Shown: piece by piece, positions 18,477-26,932 of the stretch | How positions within the stretch are numbered: the first letter of the stretch is position 1 | Layout of the letters: each line of letters begins with the position of its first letter | Origin: Acidobacteriaceae bacterium | Lineage (GTDB): Bacteria; Acidobacteriota; Terriglobia; Terriglobales; Acidobacteriaceae | DNA length: 64,000 bases | Assembly (NCBI GenBank): GCA_003140075.1 | Contig: PLIO01000142.1 | Coordinates: forward strand, 26,856 to 90,855 | Direction: 5' to 3' | Position numbers and translations under genes: made by a program | Notes under the pieces: model-generated | What the model was told of the DNA's origin: nothing | The model's database searches: none | What the model saw: only the letters and a program-made list of their open reading frames with translations

Positions 18477-20246
18477 ATGAGAGTCCTTCTGATCGATCCT
18501 CTCGATACTGCGGATGCGGGCGCATGGGCCGGCGAGCGCTGGGATCGGATCGTGGACCTCGGAATGGGCGGGAAGAATACCTACGCGCGCTGGCGCCGCC
18601 AGTTCCAGTGTCCGGTGACCACGCTGGATTCCCTGCGGAATGATTTCGACACTTTTCGCCGGGTGCGTGAGTTGCTGGGCTTGGGATGCGGGAGGCTGGT
18701 GGACGAGTACGGTCTGGATTTGTGGGAGATCATGTCGATTCTCCTGCACGCGGAGATGGAAGCGCTGGTCGTGTTGCAGATACTTGCGCAGACGCTTGGC
18801 TCCAGCGATCAAGTGTATGTTTCGCGTCCCGGGCTTCACGCCAGCCTTCTGCAGCACTTGCTCCCCGCTCGGGTGAACATTTTTCCCTTGCAGCGGGGAG
18901 CACAAAAAGGAGGTCTGGCGCACTATCTGCGGGTTTTCAACAAACTTTCGGTGCCGCAGATCATGGACGTTCTCTGCGACAAGTACGACGGCGGGTATCA
19001 ACTTCGTGGACACTTCTCCCGCAAACGCCGTCATTCCGCGCGGCCGGTGGTCCTGCTTCCCACGGCATATATAAATGTTTCGCGAACCGGCATCGCCTAC
19101 GCGAACACTTTTCCCGAGGAAAACTTTCTCTTGCTTGCGACCCGGCGAAGCGGGTGGATGGAGAATCTCCCGCGAAATGTAAGCGCCGCGTGGCTGTCTT
19201 CGTATGCCTCGCTGCGTGATCGCAGCGCTGAGAATGCGGAAATGGAGGGCCGGTGGCGGCCTCTGCTGAAGGAATTGAGAAGACTGCCGGAATTCGAGAC
19301 TCTACATCGCCTGGGATATCTGGACGTTGTTCCGATGTGGTTCCGTCGCGGACTCGACGTTCGCGACTCCTGGCGCAACGTTCTGGATACCGAACCGGTG
19401 CAGGCGGTGCTGTGCGCCGACGACAGCAATCCCAATTCCCGGATTCCAATGCTCTTAGCGCAAGGTCGCGGCTTGCCGAACATTGCCTGCCATCATGGAG
19501 CCCTCGATGGCCGTTACATGTTCAAGCGCAGCTACGGGGACATCGTCTGGGCTAAGGGAAAAATGGAGCAGGATTATCTGGTGCGGAGATGCGGAGTGCC
19601 CGCCGAAAAAGTCGAAATTGCGGCTCCAGCGTTGCCGGCGAATTGGCACGGGTCAGGGAAGTCGCGCCCTCCAGTTCTGCAGCCACACCTTCTTTTCATC
19701 TCGGAAGCGTCGGATGTGGGGGGTGGAAGGCCAGAGGAGTTTTACAAGGATCTCTTGCCTCCTCTCGCGGACCTGGCGTCAGCTCATGGCCGCGAACTGA
19801 TCGTGAAGTTGCATCCGGCGGAAAGCGAACGCGAACGCGCTGGCACGCTGGCCCGCATACTTTCCCCGCAACAAAAAAGCGTCACGCGCATCGTCAGCGG
19901 CCCGCTCACTGAGGATCTATTGGCGAACGCTTGGTTCGGGATCACGATACTCTCCACCGTCGCAATTGAATGCGCCATTCGCGGGATTCCCTGTTTCTTG
20001 TGCAAGTGGCTGGAATTCTGGCCTTATGGGTATGTGGAGCAATTCATCCGCTTCGGAGCGGGCATCGGTCTGAATGATCCGGGCGAGATCGCGAAGATTC
20101 CAGAATATCTGCAGCACCCTCCGGGCGCGACAGATGTTCTGGAGAATTGTTGGCGTCCGGCCGCTGCGGGACGTTTACGGGAGCTGATGACCTCTTCGCG
20201 AAGAGAATGTTCGCCGGAAAAGTGTGCGACGACGACGATGCGTTGA
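18477..20246 (+). CDS. Putative GT-B-fold transferase of the nonulosonate operon
   Basis: 589-aa protein that I cannot assign to a named family. Its C-terminal half looks like a GT-B transferase of the CDP-glycerol glycerophosphotransferase/capsule type: GRELIVKLHPAESERER (HP motif) near residue 440 and ILSTVAIECAIRGIPCFL near 500. The N-terminal half has no recognised motif. Start at ATG 18477, five bases after the SDR stop, so it is translated with the Pse genes. A nonulosonic-acid transferase using the CMP-sugar is a reasonable hypothesis because no other candidate lies in the operon; it is not proven by sequence. Confidence 0.6.
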   Translation: MRVLLIDPLDTADAGAWAGERWDRIVDLGMGGKNTYARWRRQFQCPVTTLDSLRNDFDTFRRVRELLGLGCGRLVDEYGLDLWEIMSILLHAEMEALVVLQILAQTLGSSDQVYVSRPGLHASLLQHLLPARVNIFPLQRGAQKGGLAHYLRVFNKLSVPQIMDVLCDKYDGGYQLRGHFSRKRRHSARPVVLLPTAYINVSRTGIAYANTFPEENFLLLATRRSGWMENLPRNVSAAWLSSYASLRDRSAENAEMEGRWRPLLKELRRLPEFETLHRLGYLDVVPMWFRRGLDVRDSWRNVLDTEPVQAVLCADDSNPNSRIPMLLAQGRGLPNIACHHGALDGRYMFKRSYGDIVWAKGKMEQDYLVRRCGVPAEKVEIAAPALPANWHGSGKSRPPVLQPHLLFISEASDVGGGRPEEFYKDLLPPLADLASAHGRELIVKLHPAESERERAGTLARILSPQQKSVTRIVSGPLTEDLLANAWFGITILSTVAIECAIRGIPCFLCKWLEFWPYGYVEQFIRFGAGIGLNDPGEIAKIPEYLQHPPGATDVLENCWRPAAAGRLRELMTSSRRECSPEKCATTTMR

Positions 20247-20274
20247 CGTGCGCGGAAATGGTTGGGATCAGGTT

Positions 20275-21774
20275 GTGGGTGAGGGGACGCTCTTAATTCG
20301 CGCAGACGCCAACGTTGCCATGGGGACGGGGCACGTGATGCGGTGTCTCGCTCTGGGCCAGGCATGGCAGGACGCTGGTGGTCGTTGCGTTTTTGCGATG
20401 TCAGCATCGACGCCCGCGGTGGATCGGCGCCTTAAAGAAGAGGGGATGGGAATAGAACATCTCGATGTTGCCGCCGGGAGGCCGGAGGATGCGAAAGAAA
20501 CAGCGTATGTTGCCAGTAAGAAGGCGGCCGAATGGATCGTCGTCGACGGCTACCAGTTCGACTCGGAGTATCAATCGGCGATCAAGGCGGCTGAATTCAA
20601 ATTGCTGTTCATCGACGACAATTCCCAGGCAGGACCTTACAGAGCTGACCTAGTCTTGAACCAGAATACGCACGCAAGATCAAGCTTCTATGCGAAGAGT
20701 GAGCCCTCGACGCGATTACTGCTCGGGCCTCGCTACGCCCTGCTTCGCAGGGAGTTTCGCGGCTGGCGTAACTGGCAGCGCGAGATTCCCGCCGTAGGGC
20801 GAAAGATCTTGGTCACGATGGGTGGCAGCGATGCCAACAATCTGACCGCAAAAGTGCTCGATGCGTTCCGGGAGCTTTCCCGTCCGAACCTTGAAACGGT
20901 CGTCATGGTCGGAGGCAGCAATCCGCATTTGTGCTCGCTAAAGGCGTCGATTCAAAAGGAATCGATGCGTTTGATCACGGACGCGACCAACGTGCCGGAG
21001 CTGATGGCGTGGGCCGACGTTGCGGTTGCTGGGGCCGGCACCACATTCTGGGAGATGTGCTTTCTTGGTTTGCCGGGCATTCTGCTGGTGCTCGCGGAGA
21101 ATCAGACGCATGTGGCTGAGACCGCCGGCAAAATGGGGATCGCCTGCAGCCTGGGCAATGCGCCAGACGTCAGCGTGTCCACGATCGCCGGAAAGCTTGC
21201 GGCGTTGCTCGACTCACGAGATGCCAGAATGAGCCAGTCCGAGAAGGGGCGAAAGTTGGTGGACGGCCGGGGCGCGGAGCGGGTGGTTGCGTTTTTATCA
21301 GGTCTGGAGTTGCGGCGTACGGTGGCCTCCGATTGCGAGGTGTTTTGGGAGTGGGCGAATGATCCGGAGGCGCGAGCTGCTTCCTTTAACGGCAAAGTGA
21401 TCTCGTGGGAAGACCACTCGCAATGGTTTCGAGCCAAGCTGGGCGATCCGCAAGCCCTGTTCTACACGGCGAACAAAGATGGCCAGCCAGTGGGGGAGGT
21501 TCGTTATCAAATCAGCGGGAAGCGCGCGGTGTTGTCGATCAGCTTGGGTGAGAGATTTCGAGGGCGCGGCTGGGGCCAGAAGATCCTCGCAGTCGGCGCC
21601 GAAAGGGTTTTCCAGGACACCGAAGTTGAGTTCATCGATGCCTACGTCAAGCCGAGCAACCAGGCGTCGCTAAAGTTGTTTGCCGGCGCTGGTTTCCAGC
21701 GATTCCCGTCGGAAGTAGTCGAGGGACAGGAGGGTGTCCACTTCGTGCTGGAGAGGCATGATCGAAGCCTTTGA
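20275..21774 (+). CDS. pseG: PseG-PseH fusion: UDP-sugar hydrolase plus N-acetyltransferase
   Basis: Two Pse enzymes in one chain of about 499 aa. Residues 1-340: PseG, which releases UDP; GTGHVMRCLALG with the catalytic-type His (His20 here), GSDANNLT, and AGAGTTFWEM. Residues 345-495: a GNAT acetyltransferase like PseH (N4-acetylation), with VFWEWANDPEARAASF, GEVRYQ, the acetyl-CoA loop RGRGWGQKIL and NQASLKLFAGAGF. Usually these are separate proteins. The start is uncertain: GTG codons at 20224, 20248 and 20275 are open; the last puts the His where PseG proteins have it. Overlaps the next gene by 4 bases (ATGA). Confidence 0.88.
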   Translation: MGEGTLLIRADANVAMGTGHVMRCLALGQAWQDAGGRCVFAMSASTPAVDRRLKEEGMGIEHLDVAAGRPEDAKETAYVASKKAAEWIVVDGYQFDSEYQSAIKAAEFKLLFIDDNSQAGPYRADLVLNQNTHARSSFYAKSEPSTRLLLGPRYALLRREFRGWRNWQREIPAVGRKILVTMGGSDANNLTAKVLDAFRELSRPNLETVVMVGGSNPHLCSLKASIQKESMRLITDATNVPELMAWADVAVAGAGTTFWEMCFLGLPGILLVLAENQTHVAETAGKMGIACSLGNAPDVSVSTIAGKLAALLDSRDARMSQSEKGRKLVDGRGAERVVAFLSGLELRRTVASDCEVFWEWANDPEARAASFNGKVISWEDHSQWFRAKLGDPQALFYTANKDGQPVGEVRYQISGKRAVLSISLGERFRGRGWGQKILAVGAERVFQDTEVEFIDAYVKPSNQASLKLFAGAGFQRFPSEVVEGQEGVHFVLERHDRSL

Positions 21775-22577
21775 TGGGATGTGAGCGGACGTTCCACACT
21801 GCCGCAAGCGATATAGTGAAGATTGCAATCTCACAACCGGGGTACCTTCCGTGGGCCGGATTCTTTGACCTGATCGATCAGGTTGATCAATTTGTCCTGC
21901 TGGATGATGCGCAGTTCGTGAAGCAATCGTGGCACCAGCGCAACCGGATCAAGTCTTCGACCGGCCTGCAATGGCTGACCGTGCCGGTTGTTTTTCGAGG
22001 ACGCCTGGGACAGCCGCTCTGCGAGGTGGAGATCCGCGAGCCGCAGTTCTGGCGGAAGCACCTGCGCAGCGTTGAGGTGAACTACGGCAGGGCTCGATAC
22101 TTTGAGGACTATTTCCCGCAACTCAAGGAAATCCTGGAGAAGCCGCGAGAAAAGCTGATTGATCTCAATCTAGCTCTCGTGCAGTGGCTTGCAGGCGAGC
22201 TTTCGATCAAAACTCCGATGGTGCGATCTTCAACTTTACACTTGGAAGGAAATCGGTCTGGACATCTGGTGGCGGCGTGTGAACGGCTGGGGGCGACGGA
22301 TTATCTCTCTCCTCACTCGGCGACCTATCTGCTTGACGATCTGGACATGTTCGCGGAAGAAGGCATCGCAGTGCATTTTCAAAATTACAACTGCCCGGAA
22401 TACGAACAGCGCTTTCCCCCGTTTCTGCCGTACGCTTCGGTGGTCGACCTGCTTTTTAACGAAGGCCCACAGTCCGGGGATATCATGCGCAAGGGACGCG
22501 GAACGCCGTTGACTCCCGATCAGGTCCGCGCTGCCGTCGAGAAGATGAAGCAAGAGCGAGACATCCCGCGAATATGA
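21771..22577 (+). CDS. WbqC-family protein
   Basis: 268-aa protein of the WbqC-like family: KIAISQPGYLPWAGFFDLI at the start, LDDAQFVKQSWHQRNRIK, and LNLALVQWLAGEL. WbqC-family genes are found in O-antigen and nonulosonate clusters and are thought to be transferases acting on the sugar's amino groups, but the reaction is not settled. The ATG at 21771 overlaps pseG-pseH; a GTG at 21816 would give a protein beginning exactly at the conserved KIAISQP, and is an equally good start. Ends in ATGA overlap with pseI. Confidence 0.83.
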   Translation: MMGCERTFHTAASDIVKIAISQPGYLPWAGFFDLIDQVDQFVLLDDAQFVKQSWHQRNRIKSSTGLQWLTVPVVFRGRLGQPLCEVEIREPQFWRKHLRSVEVNYGRARYFEDYFPQLKEILEKPREKLIDLNLALVQWLAGELSIKTPMVRSSTLHLEGNRSGHLVAACERLGATDYLSPHSATYLLDDLDMFAEEGIAVHFQNYNCPEYEQRFPPFLPYASVVDLLFNEGPQSGDIMRKGRGTPLTPDQVRAAVEKMKQERDIPRI

Positions 22578-23620
22578 AAATCGGACGCCGAAATATCGGT
22601 CCGGAACATCCTGTATACGTGGTCGCGGAGCTGTCGGCAAACCACAATCAGGACTTCGACCACGCGGTGCGCATCATCGAAGCCGCCAAAGAAGCTGGCG
22701 CCGACGCCGTCAAGCTCCAAACCTACACGCCTGACACGATCACCATCGCCAGCGATCGCGAGGAATTCCTCGTCAGCGGCGGCACCCTCTGGGATGGACG
22801 CAACCTGCACGATCTCTACGCCGAGGCCTTCACACCCTGGGAATGGCAACCGAAGCTCAAACAAGTTGCCGAAGATCTGGGGATGGATTGTTTCTCCAGC
22901 GCCTTTGATTCGACGGCGGTAGATTTCCTGGAGGAGATGGGCGTTCCGGCTCACAAGGTCGCTTCGTTCGAACTGGTCGACATTCCTCTCATCCAGAAAA
23001 TGGCGCGTACCGGCAAGCCGCTCATCATGTCCACCGGCATGGCCACGCTGGATGAGATCGAGGAAGCGCTGCAGACCGCTCGCGGCGCTGGCGCAACGCA
23101 GATCGCTTTGTTGAAGTGCACCAGCGCGTATCCCGCGCCCGCCGAGGATATGAACCTGCGCACAATTCCCGAGATGGCGCGAAGGTTCGGTGTCCCGGTG
23201 GGATTGTCCGACCACACCATGGGGATCGCGGCGCCCCTGGCCGCGGTTGCGCTGGGCGCATGCGTCCTCGAAAAGCACCTCACCTTGTCGCGCTCCACTC
23301 CCGGCCCGGACAGCGCCTTCTCGCTGGAGCCGCACGAATTCAAGGCGATGGTGGATGCGGTACGGATCGCCGAAAAAGCTCTCGGCGAAGTGCACTTCGG
23401 GCTGAGTGCCAAAGAACAAGCCAGCCGTAGGTTTCGCCGGTCTCTGTTCGTAGTGGAGGACGTGAAGAAGGGCGAGATTTTCACCGCGGCCAATGTCCGC
23501 TCCATTCGTCCCGCACACGGGCTGCACACGCGGCATCTGCCGGAAGTGCTGGGCCGGAGCGCCGCCCAGGAGATCAAGCGAGGCACTCCCCTGAGTTGGG
23601 AACTTGTCGTCCGATCATGA
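22574..23620 (+). CDS. pseI: Pseudaminic acid synthase, PseI
   Basis: 348-aa NeuB-family enzyme that condenses the hexose derivative with phosphoenolpyruvate to make the nonulosonic acid. N-terminal TIM barrel with AELSANHNQDFDHA, ADAVKLQTYTPDTIT, KVASFELVDIPLI, STGMATLDEIEEAL and KCTSAYPAP, then a SAF-like antifreeze domain from about residue 285 (RRSLFVVEDVKKGEIFTAANVRSIRPAHGL). The ASFEL(V/T)DIPL and SDHTMG segments match PseI rather than NeuB/LegI. Last gene of the overlapping operon. Confidence 0.92.
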   Translation: MKIGRRNIGPEHPVYVVAELSANHNQDFDHAVRIIEAAKEAGADAVKLQTYTPDTITIASDREEFLVSGGTLWDGRNLHDLYAEAFTPWEWQPKLKQVAEDLGMDCFSSAFDSTAVDFLEEMGVPAHKVASFELVDIPLIQKMARTGKPLIMSTGMATLDEIEEALQTARGAGATQIALLKCTSAYPAPAEDMNLRTIPEMARRFGVPVGLSDHTMGIAAPLAAVALGACVLEKHLTLSRSTPGPDSAFSLEPHEFKAMVDAVRIAEKALGEVHFGLSAKEQASRRFRRSLFVVEDVKKGEIFTAANVRSIRPAHGLHTRHLPEVLGRSAAQEIKRGTPLSWELVVRS

Positions 23621-23747
23621 GATGCTGGTTGTGGCTCGGCTATAAGAATAGCGTGTTGAAGTCGGGGCGCATGTGTCGAACTTTCAACTTTACTTCTGCT
23701 CTCGCCTCTCCAGAGAGGCGTTACAAAGACTCGGATCTTGATTCGCG

Positions 23748-24620
23748 GTGGCCCTTACGAAGCTCGAGACCAAGACCGGTTCCAGGCCAGATCCCAACAT
23801 CCTGACTTACAACGCGCCGGCAGTGGCGGAGTACTATGCGACGCTCGACTATCTAACGCCTTGCGAGAGTCTGTTGTTCGATCAGTATCTCCGGTCAGGT
23901 ATGACGATTCTGGACCTCGGGGTTGGAGGGGGACGAACCACCTCTTATCTTTCGTCGATTGCCGGCCGCTATGTAGGGGTTGACTACGCGGCGCAGATGA
24001 TTGCTGCCTGCCGAAAAAAATTTCCTCGGCTGGAGTTTGAGGTGGCCAACGCCGCCGATCTATCGAATTTCGTTTCAGCGAGCTTTGACGCGGTCGTAAT
24101 GGCTTTCAACGGCATGGATTATGTGATTCCGAACGAATCCCACTTTTGCGCGTTACGAGAAATTCGGCGCGTGCTCAAGCCCGGCGGAATTCTGATTTTC
24201 TCCTCGCACAATCCGCGATCGATCTGGATGCGTCCATCGTGGAACCCGCGGCGCGTGCAAGACATGGCACAGACCATGGCGGGGAACAACTCCGTTCTGT
24301 TTCGGCCATTGCTCTGGTCCTTGACCGCAGTGCGCTTGATTCTGGCGGGACTGCAAGCAACCCTGCACTCGTTCAGTCGGGCAGCGCGCAGGCTGCCAAC
24401 GCGAACCTTCTGGCTGGGCCAGGGCTATTTGCTGGATCCCGCGCATGGCGGCCTGAAGACTCATTATGCCGTCCCTGAAAAAGTCGAGCATGAACTCGGC
24501 GGCTTCGGCTTCCAGCTATTGCGTGTGCTCGGGGATGACTACCCGCGGATGAGCCGGCCATATGTGACAGACTGGTACTACTATGTGTTCTCAAGAATTG
24601 GAGCGACGGGAGAGAAGTGA
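23748..24620 (+). CDS. Class I SAM-dependent methyltransferase
   Basis: 290-aa methyltransferase with motif I LDLGVGGGRTT near residue 55, YVGVDYAAQMI (acidic ribose-binding position), and LKPGGILIFSSHNPRS after the core. Its substrate is unknown; in this setting a sugar or nucleotide-sugar hydroxyl is likely. GTG start. Separated from pseI by 127 bases, so perhaps a new transcription unit, and overlaps the following acyltransferase by 4 bases. Confidence 0.82.
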   Translation: MALTKLETKTGSRPDPNILTYNAPAVAEYYATLDYLTPCESLLFDQYLRSGMTILDLGVGGGRTTSYLSSIAGRYVGVDYAAQMIAACRKKFPRLEFEVANAADLSNFVSASFDAVVMAFNGMDYVIPNESHFCALREIRRVLKPGGILIFSSHNPRSIWMRPSWNPRRVQDMAQTMAGNNSVLFRPLLWSLTAVRLILAGLQATLHSFSRAARRLPTRTFWLGQGYLLDPAHGGLKTHYAVPEKVEHELGGFGFQLLRVLGDDYPRMSRPYVTDWYYYVFSRIGATGEK

Positions 24621-25750
24621 GTCTGCGCATCGTTCTGCATAGGCAAATTCCCGACGATCCCAGGCTGCTGCGGCAGTGGAACGACGTGGCGTTGCAGATG
24701 GAACGGCCGCAGGTGTTTTACACGTGCGAGTGGGCGCTCGCCGTGCAAACAGCTTATCGAGCTTCTCTCAAGCCTCTGCTCTTTCTTGGTTACGACGGAG
24801 ACGATCTGATCGGTGTGGCCTCTCTGGCTACGGATATGGCCGGAAAGAAGATAGGCTTTCTTGCCGCTACTACGGCGGACTATTGCGATTTCCTGACATC
24901 GCCGCCAGGGCGAGAGGAGTTCATCGATGCTGTTCTCGACGAACTGCGGAAGACCGTGCCGGCCGATATTTCGCTGGCGAATCTTCCGGCCGATTCCAGG
25001 ACACCGGAAGCGCTCCGCGCGGCGGCAGAAAAATATGGCTTTCACATTTACATGCGTCCCGCATACTTGTGCGCCCAAGTGGAGTTGGGCACTGGAGAAC
25101 AGCGCCAGGAGTTGAAGGCTTCCCTCGTAGGCAAGAAAAAGCTTCGCCGCTATCTGCGAGCTATGGAGCGCGAAGGGCCGGTCACGTTTGCTCATTTGCA
25201 GTCGCTCCAGCAGATCGAGGCGGCCTTGCCGGGATTCGCCGACGCGCATGTGGCGCGTTTCGTCGCGACCGGGCGCGTCAGTAGTCTAGCCACACCGGAG
25301 CGGCGGCAGTTCCTCCAGGAACTGGCCCGGCGATTCTCCGGCGCTGGGGTGGTCACGCTAAGCTTGCTGAGTATTGGAGACCGCCCAGTGGCGTGGAACT
25401 ACGGATTTCGATTCCACGGCGCCTGGTTTTGGTATCAGCCTACATTCGACAGCCGGCAGGAAGAGAATTCTCCCGGCCACTGCCTGCTTTCGAGAATCGT
25501 GATCGAAGCCTGTGACATGGATGAAATGCAGGTGGTTGATCTAGGCCTCGGTGCGGAAGGCTACAAAGAGCGGTTCGGAAACAGCACGCGCCAGACGCTC
25601 TATGTCACCGTGACCAGGTCGTGGCTCCGCCACCGGCTGGAAATGTTGAAGTATCAGATGGCTATTGCCCTGAAACGATCGCCGAAAGTCGAGTCCGCAG
25701 TCCGCGCTATGCAAAGGCGAGTGCAGTCTCTCCGCCGACCTCAACCATGA
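24617..25750 (+). CDS. FemAB/CelD-like GNAT acyltransferase
   Basis: 377-aa protein with the double-GNAT (FemAB/CelD-like) pattern: FYTCEWALAVQTAYR near residue 35, central KKKLRRYLRAMEREG, and the C-terminal DLGLGAEGYKERFG typical of the family. Such enzymes in polysaccharide loci acylate sugar amino groups. It starts with GTG in an overlap with the methyltransferase, so the two are probably co-translated. The C-terminal 30 residues are basic. Confidence 0.78.
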   Translation: MSLRIVLHRQIPDDPRLLRQWNDVALQMERPQVFYTCEWALAVQTAYRASLKPLLFLGYDGDDLIGVASLATDMAGKKIGFLAATTADYCDFLTSPPGREEFIDAVLDELRKTVPADISLANLPADSRTPEALRAAAEKYGFHIYMRPAYLCAQVELGTGEQRQELKASLVGKKKLRRYLRAMEREGPVTFAHLQSLQQIEAALPGFADAHVARFVATGRVSSLATPERRQFLQELARRFSGAGVVTLSLLSIGDRPVAWNYGFRFHGAWFWYQPTFDSRQEENSPGHCLLSRIVIEACDMDEMQVVDLGLGAEGYKERFGNSTRQTLYVTVTRSWLRHRLEMLKYQMAIALKRSPKVESAVRAMQRRVQSLRRPQP

Positions 25751-25811
25751 GCTACCGCCACGCGCTTCGCTACATGAGAAACGGAAAAGCATTTAGACTA
25801 GCCTCGAACCC

Positions 25812-26915
25812 GTGACCACTCGCTCCCAGCCTCGTCCCATAACCGTGTTTACGCCTTCGGATGCCAGTGCCGGCAACACCAATGCTCAAAACCTCACGGT
25901 AAAGGAGGTCGTTGCGCGTCTGCCGGAAGACCAATTTCACGTGACCATGCTTTGCGACGGATCTCCCGACCCACGCCTGAGCGTGCGCAGGAACACGCGA
26001 TTGGTAGGCTGGACCAAACGCGGAAATACGATTCGCCTGCTTCGGCACTGCCTTTTCCCTCCTCCCGACATTTATTTCTTCCCGCGGTCTGGCCCCCTCG
26101 ACCGCGTTTTCTTCAATGTGCGAAAGCGCATGGGTCTTAGAACGGCGCTCATCACCTATATCGTGATGGCCATGGATGCAGTCACCGGCAGCGGGATGAT
26201 CGGGCGCTCGATCCGAGAAGGCGACATGGTATTCGGCAACTCCAAACATGTAGCCGAGACGATTCACCAGATGTTCGGGGTGCAAGCGACACCGATCTAC
26301 GATGGTCTCGACCGGCGGTATTATTTTCCCGTCAACAACAAAGACAAAGCTCGCCAGGAAGATGCTGCGCCAGTTGTGCTTTATGCGGGATCTTTGCAGC
26401 CGCGCAAACGAGTGGAAATCGTGATCCAACAGGCCGCCCGCTTTTCCGGCCTGCAGTTCCGGATCGCGGGCAAAGGTGAAACGGAAAAAAGTTGCCGCGA
26501 TCTCGCGCAGCAATCCGGCTGTCGCAACGTATCTTTTCTCGGGCATTTGTCTTCGGAAAAACTGGGCGAGCAAATGCGCCAGGCCGATATTTTCCTTTTC
26601 CCCAGCATCCTCGAAGGGAATCCGCAAGTCCTGCTGCAAGCCAGCGCCTGCGGCTTGCCCTGCATTGCCATGGATCTTTATCGCTCCGATTATGTCGTAG
26701 ATGGGGAAACCGGCTTTCTAGTCCGCTCCGACGCCGAGCTTTCCGAGAGCCTGGATCGGCTCATCGGCAACGCCGACTTGCGCCGTTGTTTCTCCGCTGC
26801 CGCCATCCGCCACTCCAATCGATTTGATTGGAATGACATTGCCGGGCAGTGGGCCGCCGTTTTTCGGGAAGCGGTGGCGAGGCGTCAGTTTTACGATCGA
26901 CAGAGAGCTTCTTAA
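25812..26915 (+). CDS. Glycosyltransferase family 4
   Basis: 367-aa GT-B glycosyltransferase. The C-terminal GT4 donor domain is clear: VVLYAGSLQPRKRVE, FLGHLSSEKLGEQMRQADIFLFPSILEGNPQVLLQA (the E-x7-E type block) and FLVRSDAEL. The N-terminal acceptor domain has GNSKHVAETIHQMFG. Donor and acceptor sugars cannot be told from sequence. GTG start. Followed 17 bases later by the flippase gene. Confidence 0.85.
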   Translation: MTTRSQPRPITVFTPSDASAGNTNAQNLTVKEVVARLPEDQFHVTMLCDGSPDPRLSVRRNTRLVGWTKRGNTIRLLRHCLFPPPDIYFFPRSGPLDRVFFNVRKRMGLRTALITYIVMAMDAVTGSGMIGRSIREGDMVFGNSKHVAETIHQMFGVQATPIYDGLDRRYYFPVNNKDKARQEDAAPVVLYAGSLQPRKRVEIVIQQAARFSGLQFRIAGKGETEKSCRDLAQQSGCRNVSFLGHLSSEKLGEQMRQADIFLFPSILEGNPQVLLQASACGLPCIAMDLYRSDYVVDGETGFLVRSDAELSESLDRLIGNADLRRCFSAAAIRHSNRFDWNDIAGQWAAVFREAVARRQFYDRQRAS

Positions 26916-26932
26916 CCAGTGTTTCCCCGCGC

